NCBI GenBank assembly: GCA_045588655.1
Contig: JAZNEP010000035.1
Coordinates: 124,001 to 188,000, forward strand
DNA length: 64,000 nt
Reading direction: 5' to 3'
Origin: SVFI01 sp045588655
Lineage (GTDB): Bacteria; Bacillota; Clostridia; Lachnospirales; Lachnospiraceae
Each line of letters begins with the position of its first letter. Position 1 is the stretch's first letter. The translations under genes and the position numbers were made by a program. Positions 53,348 to 61,475 of this stretch are shown here, piece by piece. Under the pieces are notes generated by a model, which made no database searches, was not told the DNA's origin, and worked only from the letters and a program-made list of their open reading frames with translations.

Positions 53348-53404
53348 ATTGACACCTCCTTTCAAAATTTAATGTTATGTGATCGAGTTACAAAATTTTC
53401 CATG

Positions 53405-53433
53405 ATTATAACACTATAAAAATGGAATTGCAA
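53405..53433 (-). promoter_or_regulatory. promoter of the leader peptide and ABC operon
   Basis: Minus strand: TTGCAA (53433-53428), 17-base spacer, TATAAT (53410-53405). Predicted start near 53398. Confidence 0.88.
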
Positions 53434-53482
53434 TACTAAATTCAAAAAATATATAGGTAATAATTTTTCATATCAGCAAATA

Positions 53483-54127
53483 TCACGCAAGATATTGTAG
53501 AATATCACTTGGTGAGTGTGCAATATATGTAGCTCCGGCGTCGGATAATTCGGACAAATTACCATAACCATATAATACACCGATTGAATGGAGCCCTGAC
53601 ATTTGTGCGCCTGTTATGTCTTGTTCTCTGTCGCCTATCATAATGGCAGACGACAGATTAGAAATGTTACACTGCTCTAGTGCATATGAAATCACATCTG
53701 ACTTTTTTACTCTTGTCTGATCCATAGTTGCACCTGCAATAAAATCAAAATATTGATCCAAATGAAAATGCTTTAATATTTTAATAGCAAAAAACTCCGG
53801 TTTTGAGGTGGCAAGAATAATGGTTTTATTTTGCTCTTTTAGTCGCATTAATAAAGATTCAATTCCGGGATAGACCTCGTTTTCATATAATCCGGTATCA
53901 CTAAAATATTCTCTGTAGTAGTCAACTGCTTTTTCGCTCTCTTCTTTTGAAAATCCATAGTATTTTTCAAAAGATTCTGCCAGTGGAGGTCCGATGAAGG
54001 GATAAAGAGAAGAACGATCCTCCACCTCAATGTTATATTTTTTCAGGGCATACATAACAGAATTTGTAATACCGAGTCCCGGATCTGTTAATGTACCATC
54101 TAAATCAAATAATATATATTGATACAT
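53483..54127 (-). CDS. HAD family hydrolase, phosphoglycolate phosphatase-like
   Basis: 214 residues. HAD motifs: FDLDGTLTDPG (7-17), ATSKPE, Lys in VKKSDVI, and MIGDREQDITGA. The helical cap between motif I and II (about 20-85, IGPPLAESF) is the C1 type of PGP/PpaX proteins. Substrate not determinable; PpaX-like pyrophosphatase or phosphoglycolate phosphatase are options. It follows the CPBP protease gene by 37 bases and probably belongs to the MerR-led operon. Confidence 0.85.
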   Translation of the reverse strand: MYQYILFDLDGTLTDPGLGITNSVMYALKKYNIEVEDRSSLYPFIGPPLAESFEKYYGFSKEESEKAVDYYREYFSDTGLYENEVYPGIESLLMRLKEQNKTIILATSKPEFFAIKILKHFHLDQYFDFIAGATMDQTRVKKSDVISYALEQCNISNLSSAIMIGDREQDITGAQMSGLHSIGVLYGYGNLSELSDAGATYIAHSPSDILQYLA

Positions 54128-54164
54128 AATTTTGTCACCTCATTTTATATTGATTGCATTTAAA

Positions 54165-55082
54165 TTAGTTCTCCTGACGATGAAGATGTATAATCATAAA
54201 AATTGCAATAATAAGAAATGGTAATATACCAATGATACCGGTTGGAGCAGGTCCGACAAACGGATTTCCACCGTCTCTTGTAAAATAAATTCCGATGGCT
54301 GCAATACTATTCATAGCACCATGACCTAGAACGGCCGGTATACAACTTTGTGTCTTTAAAGAAACAAAGGATAAGAAAACACCAATTACGGTACAGAATC
54401 CGCACATTGCAGCAATTCCAGCGTATGGGAAGCCTGGATAGTTAATTCCGTAATTATGTCCGATGATGGTGAGTGGAGCATGCCATAATCCCCATATAAT
54501 GCCATTTACTAGAAGCATAGGTATAAGCGGAAGTTTTTGAGACATCTTTGGAAGTAAGTAACCTCGCCATCCCCATTCTTCGCCAAAACAAGTGATAAAA
54601 TTTAAAATCGGACCTAAAAGTAACGCTTGTATTCCTTGTATAAGCAGTAGTGTTGATAAGGACATCGGAAGCGTATCAACAGTTGTTCCGGTGGCTTCCA
54701 ATGTAGCCAGCATATAACCGCAATTTGGATCAAACGATTGTGGATATATGACAAAATATAGAATAGAACCAAGAAGTGTCAAAAGTCCCGGTCCAAAATA
54801 TGCCAATAAGTAGAATTTAATATGATTCTTGAAATGCGGGCGAAGCCATGCATTTTTAAAACCTTCTTTGGTGACTAATCTGGTCAAAAGTGTTCCGAGC
54901 GCCGGAAAAAACATAGCAGCTGCTACAAGAAGTTGTAGCATGGCAGCCGGTACAGTTTGAATATTCTGGCTATTATTTAATGGATAAATAACCAAAACAC
55001 AATATAAAATTGTCAGGATAAAAGTAATACATAAATAGATAATAATTCGTTTTGTTTCAAGTTTTGCATTTGTGTTATTCAT
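54165..55082 (-). CDS. CPBP family intramembrane metalloprotease
   Basis: 305 residues, about eight membrane helices. The ABI/CAAX protease motifs are CFGEEWGWRGYLLP (Glu-Glu-x3-Arg), IIWGLWHAPL and a later His/Asn in VLGHGAMNS. Members process membrane proteins or provide self-immunity to bacteriocins. No bacteriocin gene is visible. GGGGA lies 6 bases before ATG 55082; the longer frame from 55130 starts inside the preceding gene and is rejected. Confidence 0.85.
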   Translation of the reverse strand: MNNTNAKLETKRIIIYLCITFILTILYCVLVIYPLNNSQNIQTVPAAMLQLLVAAAMFFPALGTLLTRLVTKEGFKNAWLRPHFKNHIKFYLLAYFGPGLLTLLGSILYFVIYPQSFDPNCGYMLATLEATGTTVDTLPMSLSTLLLIQGIQALLLGPILNFITCFGEEWGWRGYLLPKMSQKLPLIPMLLVNGIIWGLWHAPLTIIGHNYGINYPGFPYAGIAAMCGFCTVIGVFLSFVSLKTQSCIPAVLGHGAMNSIAAIGIYFTRDGGNPFVGPAPTGIIGILPFLIIAIFMIIHLHRQEN

Positions 55083-55098
55083 AGGAATTCCCCGCTTT

Positions 55099-55410
55099 CT
55101 ATTTATATTTAACAGCGGTACCGTAAGCAATTACTTCTGCTGCACCCTGCATGACAGAAGATGACCCGTAACGCATATTAATAATTGCATCAGCCCCAAG
55201 TTTTTCGGCTTCGTCAACCATACGTTTTACAGCAATTTGGCGTGCTGTGTTTAGCATACTGGTATAACTTTCAATTTCTCCGCCGACCAGCGTTTTCATG
55301 CTGGCCATAAAATCTCTTCCGATGTTCTTGGAATAAACAACGGTTCCTTTTACGATATCTAAAACTTCGAATTCTTTTCCTGGTATATAATCAATATTTA
55401 CTAGCTTCAT
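55099..55410 (-). CDS. YbjQ (heavy-metal-binding domain) family protein
   Basis: 103 residues, one YbjQ/UPF0145 domain: VVYSKNIGRDFMAS, then GGEIESYTSMLNTAR and the LGADAIINMRYGSS core. These proteins form pentamers of unknown role. The in-frame ATG 55428 is rejected because GGAGGAG sits correctly for 55410. It starts within the last 20 bases of the MerR gene, so it is translationally coupled to it. Confidence 0.85.
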   Translation of the reverse strand: MKLVNIDYIPGKEFEVLDIVKGTVVYSKNIGRDFMASMKTLVGGEIESYTSMLNTARQIAVKRMVDEAEKLGADAIINMRYGSSSVMQGAAEVIAYGTAVKYK

Positions 55411-56026
55411 CTTCTTCTCCTCCGTCAATCTGTTTCATTCGTTCTTTTAAGGCAAACAATACCCCAACAATTATAGCAGATGGAAATGATAAAAACAATA
55501 AAAGTAATATAAGTGGTATAGAGTCCACTGTAGATGCCCAAAGCAATAGGATGATTGTAAAAATCATCATAATAATCATAAATCCGGCGGCTATAATTGG
55601 GGCGCTTTTTTTCTTATCGACAGCTTTAATGTTCACAAATCTCACTCCTTCCTGTTCTTTTTGCTGCATGATGAAAAGATACTTTTCTGCATCCAAAGTA
55701 GAAAAATGTTCGTTACTTGCTTCAAGGCTAGCACATATCGTTTTCTTTTCGTCTAGATTATCCTGTTCTTGTTCCAAAAAGATAATATGATTTTTCATAC
55801 AATCATCTAAGGTAAGGATACCTTGTTGAAGTTTAAGGATTTCTTCGATTGGAATTGATAATTGCCTCAGTAATTTGATTTTTTGTAGCATTGCAACGTC
55901 CGCATCAGAATATTCTCGATATCCGTTTTCCGCATTTCGCTCCGGAGTCAGAAGACCTTTGTCCTCATAAAAACGAATATTTTTTTTTGTGATTCCAACG
56001 AGCTCTTCTACTTTGTTGATACGCAT
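55391..56026 (-). CDS. MerR family regulator with C-terminal membrane helices
   Basis: 211 residues. N-terminal MerR winged helix (1-70: TKKNIRFYEDKGLLTPERN, ENGYREYSDADVAML), a dimerisation helix (about 75-120), then two membrane helices (about 143-165 and 170-193) and an acidic tail. A membrane-anchored MerR is uncommon; it suggests sensing at the membrane. Its promoter has the 19-bp spacer and palindrome typical for MerR activators, so it likely controls its own operon (YbjQ, CPBP protease, HAD). Confidence 0.85.
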   Translation of the reverse strand: MRINKVEELVGITKKNIRFYEDKGLLTPERNAENGYREYSDADVAMLQKIKLLRQLSIPIEEILKLQQGILTLDDCMKNHIIFLEQEQDNLDEKKTICASLEASNEHFSTLDAEKYLFIMQQKEQEGVRFVNIKAVDKKKSAPIIAAGFMIIMMIFTIILLLWASTVDSIPLILLLLFLSFPSAIIVGVLFALKERMKQIDGGEEDEASKY

Positions 56027-56077
56027 TGTGGTTTGTCCTTTCTGCTAAATGTGCGTTTTTTTCTGCCTTATGGAGTG

Positions 56078-56108
56078 ATAATAAACCTTCCATAAGGTGG
56101 AAGGTCAA
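56078..56108 (-). promoter_or_regulatory. MerR-type promoter and operator
   Basis: Minus strand: TTGACC (56108-56103), 19-base spacer, TATTAT (56083-56078). The spacer holds the inverted repeat ACCTTCC-N7-GGAAGGT (56085-56105). Over-long spacer plus central palindrome is the MerR-activator design. Confidence 0.9.
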
Positions 56109-56130
56109 TAGATTTTAGAAATTTTTTTAG

Positions 56131-56167
56131 AAAAAAGACTGTTGTAATATAAATACAACAGTCTTTT
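56131..56167 (-). terminator. terminator after the chemoreceptor gene
   Basis: Perfect 14-bp stem (56133-56146 with 56154-56167), 7-base loop; on the minus strand the T-run is 56136-56131. Confidence 0.88.
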
Positions 56168-56197
56168 ACGATATTTCTTGTGATTTTAAGAAAACAT

Positions 56198-57913
56198 TTA
56201 TTCATCATAAGTTGATGTATCTAATAATTGGAATTGTTCTACTAAGGATTTTAAGCTCTGTGACTGAGCAGAAAGTTCCTGGCTTGTCGCAGCAGATTCT
56301 TCTGCAGCTGCAGAGTTGTCCTGAACTACGTCTGCAATCTGTTCAATACCGATACGAACCTGTCCCATAGTATCAGCCTGTTCTTTTGAACGTTTACTTG
56401 TCTCTTGAGAGGCTTCAGCCAAAAGATGGATTCCTTCAATTACTTCTTCTAAGGCTGCGATTGTTTTTGTTGTAATGTCATTACCAATTTGTACTTCTTC
56501 TAACGATTTATCTATTAATGTTTTGGTATTTACTGCGGACTGTGCACTATCGGTTGCTAATTTGCCAATCTGATCTGCAACAACTGCAAATCCACGTCCT
56601 GCTTCACCTGCTCTTGCGGCCTCTATGGATGCATTTAGTGAAAGAAGATTTGTCTGTGAAGCTATATCTTCTATTTCACCGATAATACTTTCAATTTCTT
56701 TCGATGTATTGGTAATGCGTTCCATTGCTTCGGCAAGTAACTGGATTTCTTTATTGCTTTGTTCTGCCACATTTGCATACTGATGTGCGGTATTATAAGC
56801 TTCTAGTTCTTTTTTTGCACTATCTTCTGCGACTACGGTTAGATTTTCGATGGTAGCAGCTAATTCTTGTACTGCACCGGCTTGACTGGTTGCACCTTCG
56901 GCTAATGTCTGAGCACTTTCAGCCAATTGCTGGGAACCAAATGAAACGCCTTCTGCATCTTCATCAATTTTACGCATTGTTTTACTTAGTGCGATTTCGA
57001 TATTGGCAATGGCATCTCTGATTTCAACGAAATCACCATAAAATTCTACGGTTGGTTGCACTGAAAAATTACCGCTACCAATCTCCTGCAGTCCCCATCG
57101 AATACAATCCACATACTCTTTCAATTTTGCAACTGCGGTATTGAAATCATTGGCTATTTCACCAAATTCATTTTGTTCGGCAATATGAATATCTACATTA
57201 AGTTCACCTTTCGCTAATTGATTCGCAGCTTTCTTGAGTTGCTCAAGAGATTGAGAAATATCTTTTGCAGTCATGGCCGCAAATCTCATTGCAATTATGA
57301 TCGTTACCAAAATCAGTACAATAACTACAATAATCAGTACGATACTGTATAAATTTAGATTTGCGGAAACTTTATCGCCCATTTCCACATTCATGGCCAA
57401 CAACTGTTCTGCGGCATCAATGACAGCATTTATATACGTAGCACCTTCTGATTGTAAAAGTGCATAGGCTGCTTCATCCTCGTGTTTGCGTCCAAGCTCA
57501 ATGACTTTTTCGCGTACATCATGATAGGATGCCTGATTTGTCTGCATGATATCGACCAATGCCTGTTCTTCAGAAGTTTCTAATTTATGTACAAATTCCT
57601 GAAAATAGAAATTAATCAGTTCATCTGTTTCAGCCAATTCTTTCTCTTTTGCGGCTACTAAAGAATCATCATCTAAATCAATAATATCTCTGACTAATAT
57701 GCGTTCTTTATTCAGGCAAGTGGTATAATGACCTATATCGCCCTGTATAAAACCGTTTAACTCCAAGGCTTTTCCAAAACGTAAATCCAGAGCAAAAATA
57801 AAAATAACACTTATGATACTTGCAATACTTGACAGTGCAACAACATAAATAAAACTTTGAAGCATTCGTCGTCTCATATTTTCATTTCTAAGTTTTTCCA
57901 TTCGCTTTTTCAT
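56198..57913 (-). CDS. methyl-accepting chemotaxis protein
   Basis: 571 residues. Membrane helix (about 18-41), periplasmic four-helix-bundle sensor (about 42-190), second membrane helix (about 190-212), HAMP (about 213-266) and signalling domain with the conserved tip IEDIASQTNLLSLNASIEAA plus RAGEAGRGFAVVA. Signals to CheA/CheW by family. No other chemotaxis gene is here. Start 57913 is favoured because the promoter at 57960-57988 and AGGGGTG precede it; the longer frame would overlap the promoter. Confidence 0.93.
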   Translation of the reverse strand: MKKRMEKLRNENMRRRMLQSFIYVVALSSIASIISVIFIFALDLRFGKALELNGFIQGDIGHYTTCLNKERILVRDIIDLDDDSLVAAKEKELAETDELINFYFQEFVHKLETSEEQALVDIMQTNQASYHDVREKVIELGRKHEDEAAYALLQSEGATYINAVIDAAEQLLAMNVEMGDKVSANLNLYSIVLIIVVIVLILVTIIIAMRFAAMTAKDISQSLEQLKKAANQLAKGELNVDIHIAEQNEFGEIANDFNTAVAKLKEYVDCIRWGLQEIGSGNFSVQPTVEFYGDFVEIRDAIANIEIALSKTMRKIDEDAEGVSFGSQQLAESAQTLAEGATSQAGAVQELAATIENLTVVAEDSAKKELEAYNTAHQYANVAEQSNKEIQLLAEAMERITNTSKEIESIIGEIEDIASQTNLLSLNASIEAARAGEAGRGFAVVADQIGKLATDSAQSAVNTKTLIDKSLEEVQIGNDITTKTIAALEEVIEGIHLLAEASQETSKRSKEQADTMGQVRIGIEQIADVVQDNSAAAEESAATSQELSAQSQSLKSLVEQFQLLDTSTYDE

Positions 57914-57959
57914 AGAGCAACACCCCTTTTGTGACTGTATATTTAGAATTATATTGTTA

Positions 57960-57988
57960 ATTATAACATTTTTGCAGACATATGTCAT
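57960..57988 (-). promoter_or_regulatory. chemoreceptor promoter
   Basis: Minus strand: ATGACA, 17-base spacer, TATAAT, a sigma-A type promoter; no sigma-28 (flagellar) motif was noticed. Confidence 0.7.
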
Positions 57989-58042
57989 TAGTTGTATATA
58001 CAAATTTCACAATATAATCTAAAAAAATGTTAATATATTATG

Positions 58043-58073
58043 AATGCCCGTAAACAATGTGCTTACGGGCATT
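58043..58073 (-). terminator. hairpin downstream of lysA
   Basis: Perfect 11-bp stem AATGCCCGTAA / TTACGGGCATT with 9-base loop. The following minus-strand sequence is AT-rich but lacks a tight T-run, so termination strength is uncertain. Confidence 0.55.
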
Positions 58074-58109
58074 TGGGGATATCGTATTTAATCTTATTAT
58101 CTTAACATA

Positions 58110-59372
58110 TTACATATCATACTCTGACAGAATTCGATCTGCTAATTCTTCGTGAGTCAGTTTTTTCTTGGCGGTAATGAGCTCACCCTGATATATGAGA
58201 TATTCGGCCGGCAATGGTCTTAAGTTGTACTCAGAAGCCATAGAACGACAATATGCACCTGCATTCATAATGGCCAGATAATCACCGATTCGAATTTCAG
58301 GAAGTTCTCTTTGTTTAGCAAAACAGTCACCGGATTCGCAGGTGTTTCCATATACATCATATACCATTTTTTCGCCCTGAGGGTTACTCAGATTTACTAC
58401 ATGGTGATACGCATCATAAAGTACCGGACGAATTAAATGAGGGAATCCGGAATCTGTACCTACAATCAGACGCCCTTTATTGTTTTTTACGGTATTTACT
58501 TGTACTATCATACAACCGCTATCGGCCACAGTAAACTTACCAGGCTCGAAATACATCTTTAACTTCTTACCATAACGGTCACAGAATTGAGAAAAAAGTT
58601 CGACTGCTTTTTGTCCGAACTGCTCATAGTCAATTTCTATCTCATCCGGTGTATAAGGTACTTTAAATCCACCACCAAAATCTACAAACTCTAAATCCGG
58701 AAAATCTTGAGGATTAATGATTCCTAACAGATTTTGCATACTTTGAAATACTTTGCCGGTATCGGATATACCACTACCGGTATGTTCATGAAGTCCTATA
58801 ATTTTAATATTGTTTTCTTTCGCGATAGCTACCGCTTTCGGAACATCCTCCAGTAAAATACCAAATTTGCTTAAAGCTCCGGCGGTTGCTACATTAGCAG
58901 TTTCTCCTGCTACGACATCCGGATTAATTCTCAAACAAACTTCTGATCCGTGATAGTAATGACCATAAGTTTCTAATCTGGACAGCGAATCAATGTTAAA
59001 CAAAACGCCCTGTTCTTTTACGACTTCCATCTCTTTGTCAGTCATATTATTGGCCGTAAAAAGAATATTTTTGCTATCAAATCCAATTTTCTTTGCCAAA
59101 ATCACTTCTGCAGGACTTACAGTGTCTAAACAGAAACCACAATCTTTCATGATTTTTAACATACGCGGATTAAAATTCGCTTTCATAGCGTAAAAAAGTC
59201 TTACATTTTCCCAAGGAAAGCTTGCTTTCAATCTATTGTACTTTTTAATAATATAATCCATATCGTACACATAAAAAGGTGTTTGTGCATTTTCTGAAAT
59301 CTCCTGTAGCTTCAAGGACTGCATACAATAATCTGTTCCATTATAATAAACTGAGTTTTCAAATTCTTTCAT
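58110..59372 (-). CDS. lysA: diaminopimelate decarboxylase
   Basis: 420 residues, alanine-racemase-type barrel plus C-terminal beta domain. The PLP lysine is Lys64 in FYAMKANFNP; HEHTGSGIS and DFGGGFKVPY bind phosphate; CESGD near residue 345 supplies the active-site Cys of the partner subunit. It makes L-lysine from meso-diaminopimelate. The N-terminus is shorter than in some lysA forms and could also suit a related carboxynorspermidine or ornithine enzyme, but the CESGD context favours LysA. TTGGAGG precedes ATG 59372. Confidence 0.87.
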   Translation of the reverse strand: MKEFENSVYYNGTDYCMQSLKLQEISENAQTPFYVYDMDYIIKKYNRLKASFPWENVRLFYAMKANFNPRMLKIMKDCGFCLDTVSPAEVILAKKIGFDSKNILFTANNMTDKEMEVVKEQGVLFNIDSLSRLETYGHYYHGSEVCLRINPDVVAGETANVATAGALSKFGILLEDVPKAVAIAKENNIKIIGLHEHTGSGISDTGKVFQSMQNLLGIINPQDFPDLEFVDFGGGFKVPYTPDEIEIDYEQFGQKAVELFSQFCDRYGKKLKMYFEPGKFTVADSGCMIVQVNTVKNNKGRLIVGTDSGFPHLIRPVLYDAYHHVVNLSNPQGEKMVYDVYGNTCESGDCFAKQRELPEIRIGDYLAIMNAGAYCRSMASEYNLRPLPAEYLIYQGELITAKKKLTHEELADRILSEYDM

Positions 59373-59406
59373 ATTTATCCTCCAAGTATAAGTTCTGAAC
59401 AGTTTC

Positions 59407-59434
59407 ATTTTATCAATATAGAACAGTTTGTCAA
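59407..59434 (-). promoter_or_regulatory. lysA promoter with repeated operator-like element
   Basis: Minus strand: TTGACA, 16-base spacer, TAAAAT. GAACAGTTT occurs twice on the plus strand, in the spacer (59421-59429) and just past the start site (59397-59405), 24 bases apart. No lysine riboswitch is visible. Confidence 0.65.
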
Positions 59435-59453
59435 TAAAATCTGCTTGATTCTT

Positions 59454-59819
59454 TTACTTTTTATCTCTATATGCATATCCAAAGTGAATGGGAGGAGCCG
59501 TTACTGAAAGATATACAAATTCACTATCGCTATCATTCTCTAATCCATGAACATCCTGATCTTCAAAACGTACAACATCTCCTGCATGAAATTCCATTTT
59601 TTTATCATTTGCAAGAAGCAATTTTCCACTTCCCTTAGTAGCATACCATATTTGTTCAGATGTATCGTGAATATGTCGTGGTTGACATGCGCCTGCTTCT
59701 AAATGAACTTCTGTTATTGTAACTCTTTTGCTGCTTGAATTATCTGAATTTAATAACTGTCTGGATATAACGCCAGGATTTACAAATTCTTTTATGGTAT
59801 CTGATTTAATATATTCCAT
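59454..59819 (-). CDS. cupin domain protein
   Basis: 121 residues, a single cupin barrel. Metal-binding motif 1 is PRHIHDTSEQIWYATKG (His, His, Glu) and motif 2 is FEDQDVHGLEN (His). Ligand or enzyme activity cannot be told. It follows a membrane protein gene by 40 bases and precedes the lysA promoter. Confidence 0.88.
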   Translation of the reverse strand: MEYIKSDTIKEFVNPGVISRQLLNSDNSSSKRVTITEVHLEAGACQPRHIHDTSEQIWYATKGSGKLLLANDKKMEFHAGDVVRFEDQDVHGLENDSDSEFVYLSVTAPPIHFGYAYRDKK

Positions 59820-59859
59820 ATGTGCGCTCCTTTCAAAAGGTATCTTTCGTGCTAAAATA

Positions 59860-60495
59860 TTATAGTAGATTGATTATACCAATAAGTCCAAACATTCCAA
59901 GACCAAGACTTGGCATACATATTCCCGGTAAATCATAGAAGATATCATACTTTACAAATCGCAACAAAATACCAATAATCATGAACACGATAGGATTGAG
60001 TAACACGCAGAAAAACGGAACTGCTATTTTACCATTGATAATTGCAATTATAACAAGTATTGTTGTGGCTAGAGTAAGTATAAAATAGAAAAGAACAAAT
60101 GGAATCTTTATTGTGCTAAACATTTTATCTATTATTGCAACTGCCTGCTCTTTATCCGTGCTGTTTTTATATACAACAGGTATGAGACAGAGAAACGTAT
60201 GAATAAAAAAACCGCCCATAGAACCTACAAATGTAACTGGTTTAAGAATCATTTCGATAGTTCCACCTATCTGCTCACTGAGAGACCAGAGACCCATGGC
60301 GTATAGTGGTACTGCTATCATTACAATAAAGATGGACGCCTTGAAACGCCATTCACTCATGTTGTCCCAATGACTGTCTACAATTCCATTTTTCCCAAGT
60401 TTTTTGTTGTTTTTACCTTTTAAATCTAAAAGCATATCTGCTGTTGCACAAAGAATTCCGCCAATTAAACCTAAAAACGATAATGTCATATGCAT
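59860..60495 (-). CDS. integral membrane protein, DUF6796-like
   Basis: 212 residues, six predicted membrane helices. N-terminal LSFLGLIGGILCATADMLLD resembles families now called DUF6796; the assignment is from memory. The conserved-looking charged loop is WDNMSEWRFKAS. GGAGG is 8 bases before ATG 60495. It lies 24 bases after mtnN in the same direction. No function known. Confidence 0.65.
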   Translation of the reverse strand: MHMTLSFLGLIGGILCATADMLLDLKGKNNKKLGKNGIVDSHWDNMSEWRFKASIFIVMIAVPLYAMGLWSLSEQIGGTIEMILKPVTFVGSMGGFFIHTFLCLIPVVYKNSTDKEQAVAIIDKMFSTIKIPFVLFYFILTLATTILVIIAIINGKIAVPFFCVLLNPIVFMIIGILLRFVKYDIFYDLPGICMPSLGLGMFGLIGIINLL

Positions 60496-60519
60496 ATCTT
60501 TATCCTCCAATTGTAGTTA

Positions 60520-61212
60520 CTATAAATATTGAATTTCTGCTAACAATGCCACCGTAATATCTCTTGCTATGATAGAAGCCTTTTCACAGTTCTCCTCGAA
60601 AAATTCTGAACCACTGTGTGTTTCGGTATCTGTAACACTTCTGATAGAAATAAACGGTATATTATTAACATAACATACATGAGCAATACTTGCTGTTTCC
60701 ATATCTACAGTTAAAGGGGCAAACTGCTCATTAATCTTTTGGCGTCCATCCTCTGTTATAAACGCTTCACCGGTTACCATTCGTCCCCAAAATACATTAT
60801 AAGTTCGTTCCAACTTTTCAACGGCTTTTTTTGACATATTTAACAACTTAGGGTCAGCCTTGAAATATACCGTTTCTAACCATGGATGAAAATCTGTTAA
60901 TATCTCAGCATCGACATCATGATACGCAACCTCTGTAGAAACAACCGTATCAAATATATCAAGTTCTGAATTCATTCCACCTGCAGTACCTGCATTGATA
61001 ATGCTATCTACATGATATGTATCAATTAATATTTGTGTTGCAATAGCAGCATTAACTTTACATACACCAGAAAATAAAGCAACAACTTCTACACCATGGA
61101 TTGTTCCTTCGTAAAATTTCAGCATTGCTTTCTTGGATATTTTACACCCTTCTATGATTGGCAAAAAAGGTGCTAACTCTGTATCTCCTGCACATATTAT
61201 ACCGACTCTCAT
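60520..61212 (-). CDS. mtnN: 5'-methylthioadenosine/S-adenosylhomocysteine nucleosidase
   Basis: 230 residues. MRVGIICAGDTELAPFLPII, INAGTAGGMN, VDMETASIAHVCYVNNIPF (with the purine-binding Met-Glu) and ISIRSVTDTETHSG are the family landmarks; the catalytic Asp is in SVTDTE. It splits methylthioadenosine or SAH to adenine and the thioribose. GAGGAGG precedes the ATG. Its grouping with the membrane and cupin genes is unusual. Confidence 0.93.
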   Translation of the reverse strand: MRVGIICAGDTELAPFLPIIEGCKISKKAMLKFYEGTIHGVEVVALFSGVCKVNAAIATQILIDTYHVDSIINAGTAGGMNSELDIFDTVVSTEVAYHDVDAEILTDFHPWLETVYFKADPKLLNMSKKAVEKLERTYNVFWGRMVTGEAFITEDGRQKINEQFAPLTVDMETASIAHVCYVNNIPFISIRSVTDTETHSGSEFFEENCEKASIIARDITVALLAEIQYL

Positions 61213-61403
61213 GATTGACGCCTCCTCATATTTTTTATCATACTCTGACTAATAAATGTTTTATCTTCCGGAATCATTAGTAAAATTTAGTTTTCTATAC
61301 TATTTAACCACATCTTCCTCATTCAACGCAATCAGTATCTATATTTTCTTTACCTACAATGTGTCTTGTGATCGCATTATAGCAAAAATAATTAACTATC
61401 CCT

Positions 61404-61445
61404 AAAAAAAGACTCCCTAAGCTCTATGTCGAGCTTAAGGAGTCT
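61404..61445 (-). terminator. terminator of the NifU-like/GGGtGRT operon
   Basis: Minus strand: AGACTCCTTAAGCTC pairs with GAGCTTAGGGAGTCT (one G-U), 6-base loop, then TTTTTT (61410-61404). Confidence 0.92.
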
Positions 61446-61475
61446 CTGTAATAATTCATATTTAGTTGCTTTTGA

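Noticed and set aside
57914..58003. Longer N-terminus for the chemoreceptor.
   Set aside because: The extension runs through the promoter and lacks a ribosome binding site; the normal start MKKRMEKL fits at 57913.
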